Shown here piece by piece: positions 1 through 5,723 of a stretch of 12,800 bases of DNA. The first letter of the stretch is position 1, and every line of letters starts with the position of its first letter. Source of the stretch: UBA9676 sp036522155 (lineage in GTDB: Bacteria > Actinomycetota > Actinomycetes > Streptosporangiales > Streptosporangiaceae); contig DATDGI010000166.1 of NCBI GenBank assembly GCA_036522155.1, positions 1-12,800 of the forward strand, written 5' to 3'. Under the pieces are notes generated by a model that saw only the letters and a list, made by a program, of their open reading frames with translations, had not been told where the DNA came from and searched no databases. The position numbers and the translations under genes were made by a program.

Positions 1-31
1 TGCATGATTGACAGAAGCGAGAGATGAGGAC

Positions 32-871
32 ATGGCGAAGGTCACCGCCGCAGAGGTGAAGCGGCTCCGCGAGGCCACCGGCGCGGGCATGCTCGATTGC
101 AAGAAGGCGCTGGAGGAGGCGGCCGGGGACATCGACGCCGCGGTCGAGATCCTGCGCCTGAAGGGGGTCAAGGACGCTGGCAAGCGGGCCGGACGGACGG
201 CGGCCAACGGGCTGGTCACCGCTTTGCTGGACGGCACCAGCGCCGGTGTCCTGGTCGAGCTGAACTGCGAGACCGACTTCGTCGCCAAGACCGAGCTGTT
301 CCAGCAGGTGGCGGCGGACATCGCCGCCGCCGCGCTGGCCCACCGGCCCGCCGACCGGCTGGCGCTGCTGGGCCTGAAGGTCCGGCCCGGTGCGACCGCG
401 CAGCAGGTCATCGAGGAGGCAGGCGCCTCACTCAAGGAGAAGCTGGAACTGGGCCGGTACGCCCGGTTCGAGGGCGGCTACGTGGTGAGGTATCTGCACC
501 GGTCCGACCGGGCGCTGCCGCCGACCGTCGGCGTCCTCGTCCAGCTGGACGCCCCGGCCGCCGAGGTGGGCAAGGATGTCGCGCAGCAGGTGGCCGCGAT
601 GCGGCCGCAGTACGTGACCCGCGACCAGGTCCCAGCCGACGTGGTCGGGCACGAGCGGGCCATCGCCGAGCAGCTGACCCGCGAGGAAGGCAAGCCCGAG
701 CAGGCGATCCCCAAGATCGTCGAGGGTCGGCTGGGTGCGTTCTTCAAGGAGGTGGTGCTGGTGGAGCAGCCCTTCGTGAAGGATCAGAAGCGCACCATCA
801 AGCAGGTCCTGGCCGACCAGGGTGTCACCGTGCAGGCGTTCGCCCGGTTCCAGGTGGGCCAGGCCGGGTGA
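32..871 (+). CDS. tsf: Translation elongation factor Ts (EF-Ts)
   Basis: EF-Ts is the cytoplasmic guanine-nucleotide exchange factor that recycles EF-Tu from the GDP to the GTP form. The 279-residue product has an N-terminal UBA-like helical domain with the first family signature at residues 12-27 (LREATGAGMLDCKKAL). The second signature lies around residues 76-90 and includes the EF-Tu-contacting TDFV at 81-84. The C-terminal dimerisation part ends in the actinomycete-type tail ARFQVGQAG, so the gene looks complete. I chose ATG 32 because MAKVTAAEVKRLREATG is the usual actinomycete N-terminus; an in-frame start at 8 would add eight non-conserved residues. The SD is poor: GAGGA at 26-30 sits one base from the ATG. 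Upstream rpsB should lie just outside the window. Downstream, the expected pyrH is missing. Identification is secure. Confidence 0.97.
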   Translation: MAKVTAAEVKRLREATGAGMLDCKKALEEAAGDIDAAVEILRLKGVKDAGKRAGRTAANGLVTALLDGTSAGVLVELNCETDFVAKTELFQQVAADIAAAALAHRPADRLALLGLKVRPGATAQQVIEEAGASLKEKLELGRYARFEGGYVVRYLHRSDRALPPTVGVLVQLDAPAAEVGKDVAQQVAAMRPQYVTRDQVPADVVGHERAIAEQLTREEGKPEQAIPKIVEGRLGAFFKEVVLVEQPFVKDQKRTIKQVLADQGVTVQAFARFQVGQAG

Positions 872-886
872 GGCGGGCCAGGCCGG
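856..886. repeat. 12-nt direct repeat spanning the tsf stop codon
   Basis: GGGCCAGGCCGG occurs at 856-867 (last tsf codons) and again at 875-886 (just after the stop). A second short direct repeat, AGACCGGCCG, lies at 894-903 and 918-927. These occupy the spacer where pyrH would normally sit. They may be simple G+C-rich slippage products; I see no insertion sequence ends. Confidence 0.6.
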
Positions 887-980
887 CGGATGCAGACCGG
901 CCGGGGCAGGCTGGTTGAGACCGGCCGCACCGGCGCCGGTAGACGGGAGTCGAGATGGCAGCGGACCAGCAGGAGCGGCA
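872..980 (+). promoter_or_regulatory. tsf-frr spacer with palindrome and weak promoter-like hexamers
   Basis: This 109-bp spacer replaces pyrH. It holds a perfect 12-nt palindrome, ACCGGCGCCGGT at 929-940. TTGAGA at 915-920 and TAGACG at 940-945 resemble a -35 and -10 pair with a 19-bp gap, and the palindrome lies in that gap. The -10 match is weak because it lacks the final T, so promoter activity is only a possibility. An extra promoter for frr would be reasonable if the tsf transcript does not read through. Confidence 0.25.
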
Positions 981-984
981 GTGA
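955..984 (+). promoter_or_regulatory. Possible 9-codon leader ORF overlapping the frr start
   Basis: ATG 955 opens a nine-residue reading frame (MAADQQERQ) ending in TGA at 982-984. Its stop overlaps the frr GTG start (981-983) as GTGA, the arrangement typical of translational coupling. It has its own SD, GGGAG at 945-949, five bases before the ATG. The peptide has no recognisable similarity. It could be a functional minicistron, a vestige of a gene formerly upstream of frr (pyrH is the expected one), or chance. Confidence 0.3.
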
Positions 985-1538
985 TAGACGATAGCCTCCT
1001 CGAAGCCGAGGAAAAGATGGACAAGGCCGTCGCGGTCGCCAAGGAGGAGTTCGCCACCATCCGGACAGGGCGTGCGCACCCGTCCATGTTCGCCAAGATC
1101 ACGGCCGAGTACTACGGCACCCCGACCCCCGTCAACCAGCTGGCGTCCTTCCATATCCCGGAACCCCGGATGGTCGTCATCCAGCCATTTGACAAGTCGT
1201 CGCTGGCCGCGATCGAAAAGTCCATCCGCAACAGCGACCTCGGCGTCAACCCGTCGAACGACGGCGCCATCATCCGGGTGATCCTGCCTGAGCTGTCCGA
1301 AGAGCGCAGGCGGGAATACATCAAGGTCGCGCGGCACAAGGCCGAGGACAGCCGGGTGTCGATCCGCAACATCCGCAGGCATGCCAAGGACTCGCTGGAC
1401 AAGCTGGTCAAGAGCGGCGAAGCGGGTGAGGACGAGGTGCACCGGGCAGAGCGGGAACTCGACGAGCTCACGCACACCTACGTGGGTCAGGTGGACGAAC
1501 TGCTCAAGCACAAGGAAGCCGAACTGCTCGAGGTCTGA
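981..1538 (+). CDS. frr: Ribosome recycling factor
   Basis: RRF acts with EF-G to split the post-termination ribosome complex in the cytoplasm. The product is 185 residues, exactly the usual family length. It starts IDDSLLEAEEKMDKAV after the initiator and contains the conserved blocks IRTGRAHPSMF, PFDKSSLAAIEKSI, DLGVNPSNDG, IIRVILPELSEERRREYIK and the C-terminal VDELLKHKEAELLEV. The start is GTG 981, with SD AGGAG at 971-975 five bases upstream; a longer in-frame reading toward 822 would add a non-conserved proline/glycine/arginine-rich stretch. The gene is followed after one base by cdsA, so the two are surely cotranscribed. The neighbourhood is unusual only in lacking pyrH immediately upstream. 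Confidence 0.97.
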   Translation: MIDDSLLEAEEKMDKAVAVAKEEFATIRTGRAHPSMFAKITAEYYGTPTPVNQLASFHIPEPRMVVIQPFDKSSLAAIEKSIRNSDLGVNPSNDGAIIRVILPELSEERRREYIKVARHKAEDSRVSIRNIRRHAKDSLDKLVKSGEAGEDEVHRAERELDELTHTYVGQVDELLKHKEAELLEV

Positions 1539-1539
1539 C

Positions 1540-2439
1540 TTGCCATTGGACGAGCCGGCCGGGCCGGCGGTGCCGGGGGACGCCAGCCAGCCCGATGGCC
1601 CGGGAAGTCCCACCAAACGGACCCGGACCGGCCGGAACCTGCCCGCCGCGCTCGGCGTCGGGCTGGGCATGGGCGGCCTGGCCCTGCTCACGTTGTTCAC
1701 GGTGAAGGCGACCTTCCTGGTGTATGTGGGGGCCGCGGTCGCGATCGCGCTATGGGAGCTGTCCCGCGCGCTTGGGACGCGCGGCATCCGCATCCCGCTG
1801 GTGCCGGTGGCACTCGGCGGGGCCGCGGCGATGGCGCTGGCCTACTTCGAGGGTGAACGCGCCCTGGTGGCCTGCCTGGCGCTGACCACGATCGCGGTCC
1901 TGGCCTGGCGGCTGCCCAGCGGCGTGACCGGTTACCTGCGGGACGTCACGGCGGGCGTCTTCGCCCTCGGCTACCTGCCACTACCGGCGAGTTTCGTCGC
2001 GCTCATGCTGGCCGCCCCGGACGGGGCCCGGCGCACGCTCGTCTTCATCATCCTGACCGTGTGCAGCGACATCGGCGGCTACTTCGCCGGCATCGCGGTC
2101 GGCCGGCACCTGATGGTGCCCCGGATCAGCCCGAAGAAGACCTGGGAGGGGTTCGCCGGCTCGGCCCTGGCCTGCCTGGCGGCCGGGGCGATCACCCTGC
2201 CGGCCCTGCTTCACGGCAGGTTCTGGCAGGGCCTGCTGGTCGGCGCGGCCGCCCTGACCGCCGCGACGCTCGGCGATCTCACCGAATCGATGATCAAGCG
2301 CGATCTGGAGATCAAGGACATGGGCTCGGTCCTGCCGGGCCACGGCGGTGTGCTCGACCGGATCGACTCACTCCTGGTCTCCGCCCCCGTGGTATGGCTG
2401 CTCCTGCTCGTCTTTGTGCCATTGGCGAGCCTTCACTGA
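1540..2439 (+). CDS. cdsA: Phosphatidate cytidylyltransferase (CDP-diglyceride synthase)
   Basis: CdsA makes CDP-diacylglycerol from phosphatidic acid and CTP in the cytoplasmic membrane; this is the entry to all actinomycete phospholipids. The 299-residue product has a hydrophilic Pro/Gly-rich N-terminus of about 35 residues, followed by a series of hydrophobic membrane segments. The complete CdsA signature lies near the C-terminus at residues ~250-277: SMIKRDLEIKD, then the PGHGGVLDRID core. The likely start is TTG 1540, one base after the frr stop. It has SD GAGG at 1530-1533 within the last frr codons and six bases of spacing. The next in-frame ATG, at about 1671, would fall inside the first hydrophobic stretch. 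Order frr-cdsA is the standard actinomycete arrangement. The function is secure; the start codon is less so. Confidence 0.95.
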   Translation: MPLDEPAGPAVPGDASQPDGPGSPTKRTRTGRNLPAALGVGLGMGGLALLTLFTVKATFLVYVGAAVAIALWELSRALGTRGIRIPLVPVALGGAAAMALAYFEGERALVACLALTTIAVLAWRLPSGVTGYLRDVTAGVFALGYLPLPASFVALMLAAPDGARRTLVFIILTVCSDIGGYFAGIAVGRHLMVPRISPKKTWEGFAGSALACLAAGAITLPALLHGRFWQGLLVGAAALTAATLGDLTESMIKRDLEIKDMGSVLPGHGGVLDRIDSLLVSAPVVWLLLLVFVPLASLH

Positions 2440-2448
2440 ACGCCCCCG

Positions 2449-2469
2449 GGCCCGGCGGCGCGCCGGGCC
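2449..2469. terminator. Bidirectional hairpin terminator between convergent genes
   Basis: GGCCCGGCG (2449-2457) and CGCCGGGCC (2461-2469) form a perfect 9-bp stem with a 3-nt GCG loop. It starts 10 bases after the cdsA stop and ends 7 bases before the stop of the convergent SUFU gene. No T-tract follows, as is common in actinomycetes. Placement between two converging stops supports a shared terminator. Confidence 0.7.
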
Positions 2470-2475
2470 GTCCGG

Positions 2476-3600
2476 TTAGTCGCCGACCAGCCAGGTCCGG
2501 CGCTGCGCGGCCAGCTGGTTGATCAGGCTGGTAGCGCCGCGCTCCTTGGCCAGCTGCCGCTCCCGCTCGGTAATCGGCAGAATCCACAGCCACCGCACCG
2601 GCTCCCCGCCAAACGAGAAGCCCGACAGGTCGGGCACCTCCGGGCCGAGCAGCTGGCCCGGGTCGTCCAGGAGCAGCACGCCCTCGTTGCCGCCACCCAG
2701 CGGGAACGTCGCGGGCTCGTGGTACCAGCGGATGCTGTGGCCCGCCCCGAACCAGGTGACCGCCCGCCACGGGTACTGGGCCAGCCACAGGAAGATGCGC
2801 GCGACCTCCGGGCTGGGCAAGGTGGTGGCGATGGCCAGTTCGATCCGCGCGGCCCCGCTGGGGTCCTCCATCACCTGCTCGACGACCGGCATCCGCTGGC
2901 AGCTCATGCCGATCGTGGACAGCACCGTGTAGGGCCGCTGATCGGTGGGCGGCCGCTCGGAGACGCCGACCGTCGGCTGCTTGCCGCCGCCGACATCCCA
3001 GTACCGCGCGCCCGGCCCGAGCCGGGCCAGCAGGTGGCCGAGCATGGACTGCTGGAAGCCGGCCCAGGAGTCCTCCCGCTGCCGCCAGCGCCAGAACGCC
3101 GTGGCCCGGTCGGCTCGTGGCCCGAGCCCTTCCATCGCGTCATCCAGTGACCAGGCAAACGGCGTCTGCCCCATCACGTCCCGGCTGTATCCGGGCATGC
3201 CCCGGGACATGTCGGACCAGCCCGGAATGACCGCGAGCAACTGGCCGCCCTCGATGATGGCGACCCCGTCGCCCTCCTCGAACCACAGCGCGCGCAGCGT
3301 CTTGGCGTCGAGCGGCGGCCGGCCGCCCGGCTGCTTGGTATTGCTGGCAGGCATCAGCGGCGCCTGGCCGGCGTTCAGCCGCGACAGGTCGGTGGTGGCC
3401 GGAGCGGGCTGATGGTTGGCGATCCAGGCCGCGCCGACGATGACGTCGGCATCGTGCAGGTAAGCCGCGGTGGTCGCGCCGTCGTACTCGACCACCACCC
3501 GGCGGCTGGCGTAGGGGCTATCGCTTTCCAGCAGGATTCCCGGCTGCGCCGGGTGGCTGCCCAGCCGGGCACCCCGCGCGCTCTTGCGCAACGTTGCCAT
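2476..3600 (-). CDS. SUFU (suppressor of fused) domain protein
   Basis: This is a 374-residue soluble protein without signal peptide or membrane segments. From about residue 205 the sequence resembles the SUFU fold known from animal Hedgehog signalling and from many bacterial proteins of poorly known role. Visible elements are YTVLSTIGMSCQRMP, the strand and helix IELAIATTLPSPEVARIFLWLAQYP, and the C-terminal VRWLWILPITERERQLAKERG block (residues ~331-351), typical of the end of the domain. Residues 1-204 look like an actinobacterial extension rich in Trp and acidic residues, for which I recognise no fold. The start ATG 3600 lacks a clear SD, so the mRNA may have a very short leader or none. 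Bacterial SUFU proteins are often immunity or accessory factors, but no toxin gene is adjacent. It interrupts the usual cdsA-rlmN neighbourhood on the opposite strand. The molecular function is unknown. Confidence 0.85.
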   Translation of the reverse strand: MATLRKSARGARLGSHPAQPGILLESDSPYASRRVVVEYDGATTAAYLHDADVIVGAAWIANHQPAPATTDLSRLNAGQAPLMPASNTKQPGGRPPLDAKTLRALWFEEGDGVAIIEGGQLLAVIPGWSDMSRGMPGYSRDVMGQTPFAWSLDDAMEGLGPRADRATAFWRWRQREDSWAGFQQSMLGHLLARLGPGARYWDVGGGKQPTVGVSERPPTDQRPYTVLSTIGMSCQRMPVVEQVMEDPSGAARIELAIATTLPSPEVARIFLWLAQYPWRAVTWFGAGHSIRWYHEPATFPLGGGNEGVLLLDDPGQLLGPEVPDLSGFSFGGEPVRWLWILPITERERQLAKERGATSLINQLAAQRRTWLVGD

Positions 3601-3726
3601 ACGCCGAAATCTACTGACTCGCCGCAGGTCGTGGATGCGACCGGGCAGATTATCCTTGGTTGTCTCACGTCACTGGCTGGATCGCCAGCCATTCGTCACC
3701 CATCCGCCGCCCCGAACGGAGCATCG
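3601..3726. promoter_or_regulatory. Divergent promoter region, SUFU gene / rlmN
   Basis: The 126-bp spacer separates two divergent starts and must carry both promoters. On the minus strand GATAAT (3654-3649) is a good -10-like hexamer about 50 bases from the SUFU start, and TAGATT lies closer to it; neither has a convincing -35. On the plus strand TTGGTT/TTGTCT near 3656-3665 may serve as a -35, without a clear -10. The assignment is by position more than by motif. Confidence 0.35.
3674..3691 (+). promoter_or_regulatory. 7-bp stem-loop upstream of rlmN
   Basis: TGGCTGG (3674-3680), loop ATCG, and CCAGCCA (3685-3691) form a perfect 7-bp inverted repeat, 35 bases before the proposed rlmN TTG start. 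It could be an mRNA 5'-leader hairpin or a dyad operator for a repressor between the divergent genes. No T-tract follows, so a terminator is unlikely. Confidence 0.45.
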
Positions 3727-4857
3727 TTGCCCGGCAACCGAACCCGGCCGCCACGCCATCTGGCCGACCTGGACCGGGCAGGCCGCCGGGCCGCCGCGGC
3801 CGAGCTGGGCGGTGAGCCGTTCCGCGGTGACCAGCTGGCCCGGCACTATTTCGGGCGGCTGACCGATGACCCGGCCGACATGACGGACCTGCCCGCGGGC
3901 ACCCGTGACCACCTCGCCGCCACGCTGCTGCCGAGGCTGCTGACCGCCGAGCGGGAGCAGTCCTGCGACCAGGGGATGACCCGCAAGACCTTGTGGCGGG
4001 CCTTCGACGGCGCGTACGTCGAGTCGGTGCTGATGCGTTACCCCGGCCGGGTGACCATGTGCGTGTCCTCGCAGGCCGGGTGCGGGATGGGCTGCCCGTT
4101 CTGCGCCACCGGCCAGGCCGGGCTGACCAGGAACCTGTCCACGGGCGAGATCGTCGCGCAAGTGGTGGCGGGCGCGCGGGCCCTGGGCCGGGGCGAGGTG
4201 CCGGGCGGGCCGGGCCGGGTCTCGAACATAGTGTTCATGGGGATGGGCGAGCCGCTCGCGAATTACCCGCAGGTGCTGGCCGCGGTCCGCAGGCTCACCG
4301 ACCCGGTGCCGGACGGGCTCGGCATCTCCCAGCGCTCGGTCACGGTCTCCACGGTCGGCCTGGTGCCGGCCATCCGGCGGCTCACCGGCGAGCGGCTGAA
4401 TGTCACGCTGGCCGTTTCGCTGCACGCGCCCGACGACGAGCTGCGTGACGAGCTGGTACCGGTGAACCGGCGCTGGCCGGTGGCCGAGGTGCTGGCCGCG
4501 GCCTGGGAGTACGCCGGCGTCACCGGCCGCCGGGTCTCGATCGAGTACGCCATGATCGGCGGGGTGAACGACCAGCCGTGGCGCGCGGGCAAGCTGGCCG
4601 GCCTGCTCACCGGGCGGCTGGCGCACGTCAACCTGATCCCGCTCAACCCCACCCCCGGCTCCCGGTGGACCGCCTCCACCCCCGCCGCCACCAGCGAGTT
4701 CGTTGCCATCCTTGAGGCCGGCCGGATACCGGTCACGGTCCGCGACACCCGCGGCCGGGAGATCGACGGAGCGTGCGGCCAGCTTGCCGCTTCGTTTATG
4801 CCTAACGACGGGCGTCGCGAACTCCCCCTCGCCGGCCCGGCCCGCCTGCCTGGCTGA
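3727..4857 (+). CDS. rlmN: Dual-specificity rRNA/tRNA adenine-C2 methyltransferase RlmN
   Basis: RlmN is a radical-SAM enzyme that methylates C2 of A2503 in 23S rRNA and A37 of some tRNAs. The 376-residue product has an N-terminal accessory helical domain beginning RPPRHLADLDRAGRR. The CX3CX2C iron-sulfur motif is CGMGCPFC (Cys119, Cys123, Cys126), followed by the SAM-binding MGMGEPLANY block. The two catalytic cysteines of the RlmN mechanism appear as Cys112 (in TMCVSSQAGC) and Cys350 (in IDGACGQLAA). The start chosen is TTG 3727, with SD GGAG at 3718-3721 and five bases of spacing. This gives the length and N-terminus typical of actinomycete RlmN; the upstream in-frame sequence is non-conserved. 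It lies in the normal region, downstream of cdsA, but is separated from it by the SUFU gene. Confidence 0.96.
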   Translation: MPGNRTRPPRHLADLDRAGRRAAAAELGGEPFRGDQLARHYFGRLTDDPADMTDLPAGTRDHLAATLLPRLLTAEREQSCDQGMTRKTLWRAFDGAYVESVLMRYPGRVTMCVSSQAGCGMGCPFCATGQAGLTRNLSTGEIVAQVVAGARALGRGEVPGGPGRVSNIVFMGMGEPLANYPQVLAAVRRLTDPVPDGLGISQRSVTVSTVGLVPAIRRLTGERLNVTLAVSLHAPDDELRDELVPVNRRWPVAEVLAAAWEYAGVTGRRVSIEYAMIGGVNDQPWRAGKLAGLLTGRLAHVNLIPLNPTPGSRWTASTPAATSEFVAILEAGRIPVTVRDTRGREIDGACGQLAASFMPNDGRRELPLAGPARLPG

Positions 4858-4861
4858 TCAG

Positions 4862-4881
4862 CCCCGCGGCCGGGTGCGGGG
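4862..4881 (+). promoter_or_regulatory. Small hairpin between rlmN and the acyltransferase gene
   Basis: CCCCGC (4862-4867) can pair with GCGGGG (4876-4881) around an 8-nt loop. It starts four bases after the rlmN stop. Its right arm is also the only G-rich stretch that could act as an SD for the next gene, so it might weaken rlmN read-through or mask translation initiation. The stem is short and the effect unproven. Confidence 0.35.
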
Positions 4882-4895
4882 TATCGTTGTCGGTC

Positions 4896-5633
4896 ATGGC
4901 CGCCAGGGACGTTGCCGCCCGGGGCGCTTCCCCGGGCGTGGTCACCCGGGGCCGCCGGGCGCTCGCCTGGCGGCTGGTGCATCGCCTGTGGGGAGCGGCC
5001 GGGCGGGCCGGGATGATCACCGCGGACACGCCGGCCGGTCGCGCGTTCGCCGCGTTCGGCCCGGGCTCGGCGATCGGCTTCCCGATCGGCTCCCTGTACG
5101 GGCAGGGCTGGATCGAAGTCGGTGCGGGCACCATGGTCGGCGCGCACGTCAGCCTCAGCGCGGGCATGTTCCCGGGCCAGGATCTGGGCGAGCGGCCGCT
5201 GCTGCGGATCGGTGACCGGTGCGTGATCGGCCGTGGCAGCCACATCGTCGCTCACCACTCGATCGTGATTGGCGACGACGTCTTCACCGGCCCGTACGTG
5301 TACATCACCGACCAGAACCACGGGTACGCCGACCCGGACGAGCCGATCGGGCGGCAGTGGCCCAGCAACAGTGCGGTGTCCATTGGCAGCGGGAGCTGGC
5401 TCGGGGCCGGGGTCATCGTGCTTCCCGGCGCGTGCATCGGGCGGAACGTGGTCGTGGCCGCCGGTTCGGTGGTGCGCGGCCAGGTGCCGGACCGGTGCGT
5501 GGTCGCGGGCGTGCCGGCCAAGGTCGTCCGTGAGTATGTGACAGGTAACGGATGGCCACGGCCTTCGCGGACTGCCAGCGAAGATGCTGATCGGCCAGGA
5601 AACTTAGCAGGTGTCTGTCACGATGGGGGATGA
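4896..5633 (+). CDS. Left-handed beta-helix (hexapeptide-repeat) acyltransferase
   Basis: The 245-residue cytoplasmic protein has about 70 N-terminal residues (partly basic) followed by imperfect hexapeptide repeats typical of the LbetaH fold. Examples are IGDRCVIGRGSHIVAHHSIVIGDD, VSIGSGSWLGAGVIVLPGA and IGRNVVVAAGSVV; the domain ends in the classic VVAGVPAKVVREY cap. His142 in the loop DQNHGY matches the catalytic histidine of the maltose/galactoside/NodL acetyltransferase group, which moves an acetyl (or other acyl) group from CoA to a sugar hydroxyl. The acceptor cannot be told from sequence. ATG 4896 is chosen; TTG 4887, three codons upstream, is possible. The last 30 residues are non-conserved. 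It lies 38 bases after rlmN and may be cotranscribed. The family call is firm; the substrate is unknown. Confidence 0.88.
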   Translation: MAARDVAARGASPGVVTRGRRALAWRLVHRLWGAAGRAGMITADTPAGRAFAAFGPGSAIGFPIGSLYGQGWIEVGAGTMVGAHVSLSAGMFPGQDLGERPLLRIGDRCVIGRGSHIVAHHSIVIGDDVFTGPYVYITDQNHGYADPDEPIGRQWPSNSAVSIGSGSWLGAGVIVLPGACIGRNVVVAAGSVVRGQVPDRCVVAGVPAKVVREYVTGNGWPRPSRTASEDADRPGNLAGVCHDGG

Positions 5634-5723
5634 CCGCCGCTAACGGGGGCGGGGGTGCGCTATGCAGTCCGTGGCCGGGGGATCGCCGCGGCGCAGCAGG
5701 AGCGCTGACAGCCGAGAGGTCAG

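Noticed and set aside
825..1793. A 322-codon minus-strand frame across tsf, frr and cdsA
   Set aside because: It crosses three unmistakable plus-strand genes and has no supporting motif or SD.
3670..5321. Long minus-strand frames opposite rlmN and the acyltransferase gene
   Set aside because: Both are antisense to well-recognised genes and rich in Pro/Arg/Gly/His with no conserved block.
5634..5723. Possible small ORF from ATG 5662 before the ATPase/GAF gene
   Set aside because: It has no clear SD, and the frame runs deep into the downstream gene in another phase with Arg-rich shadow composition.
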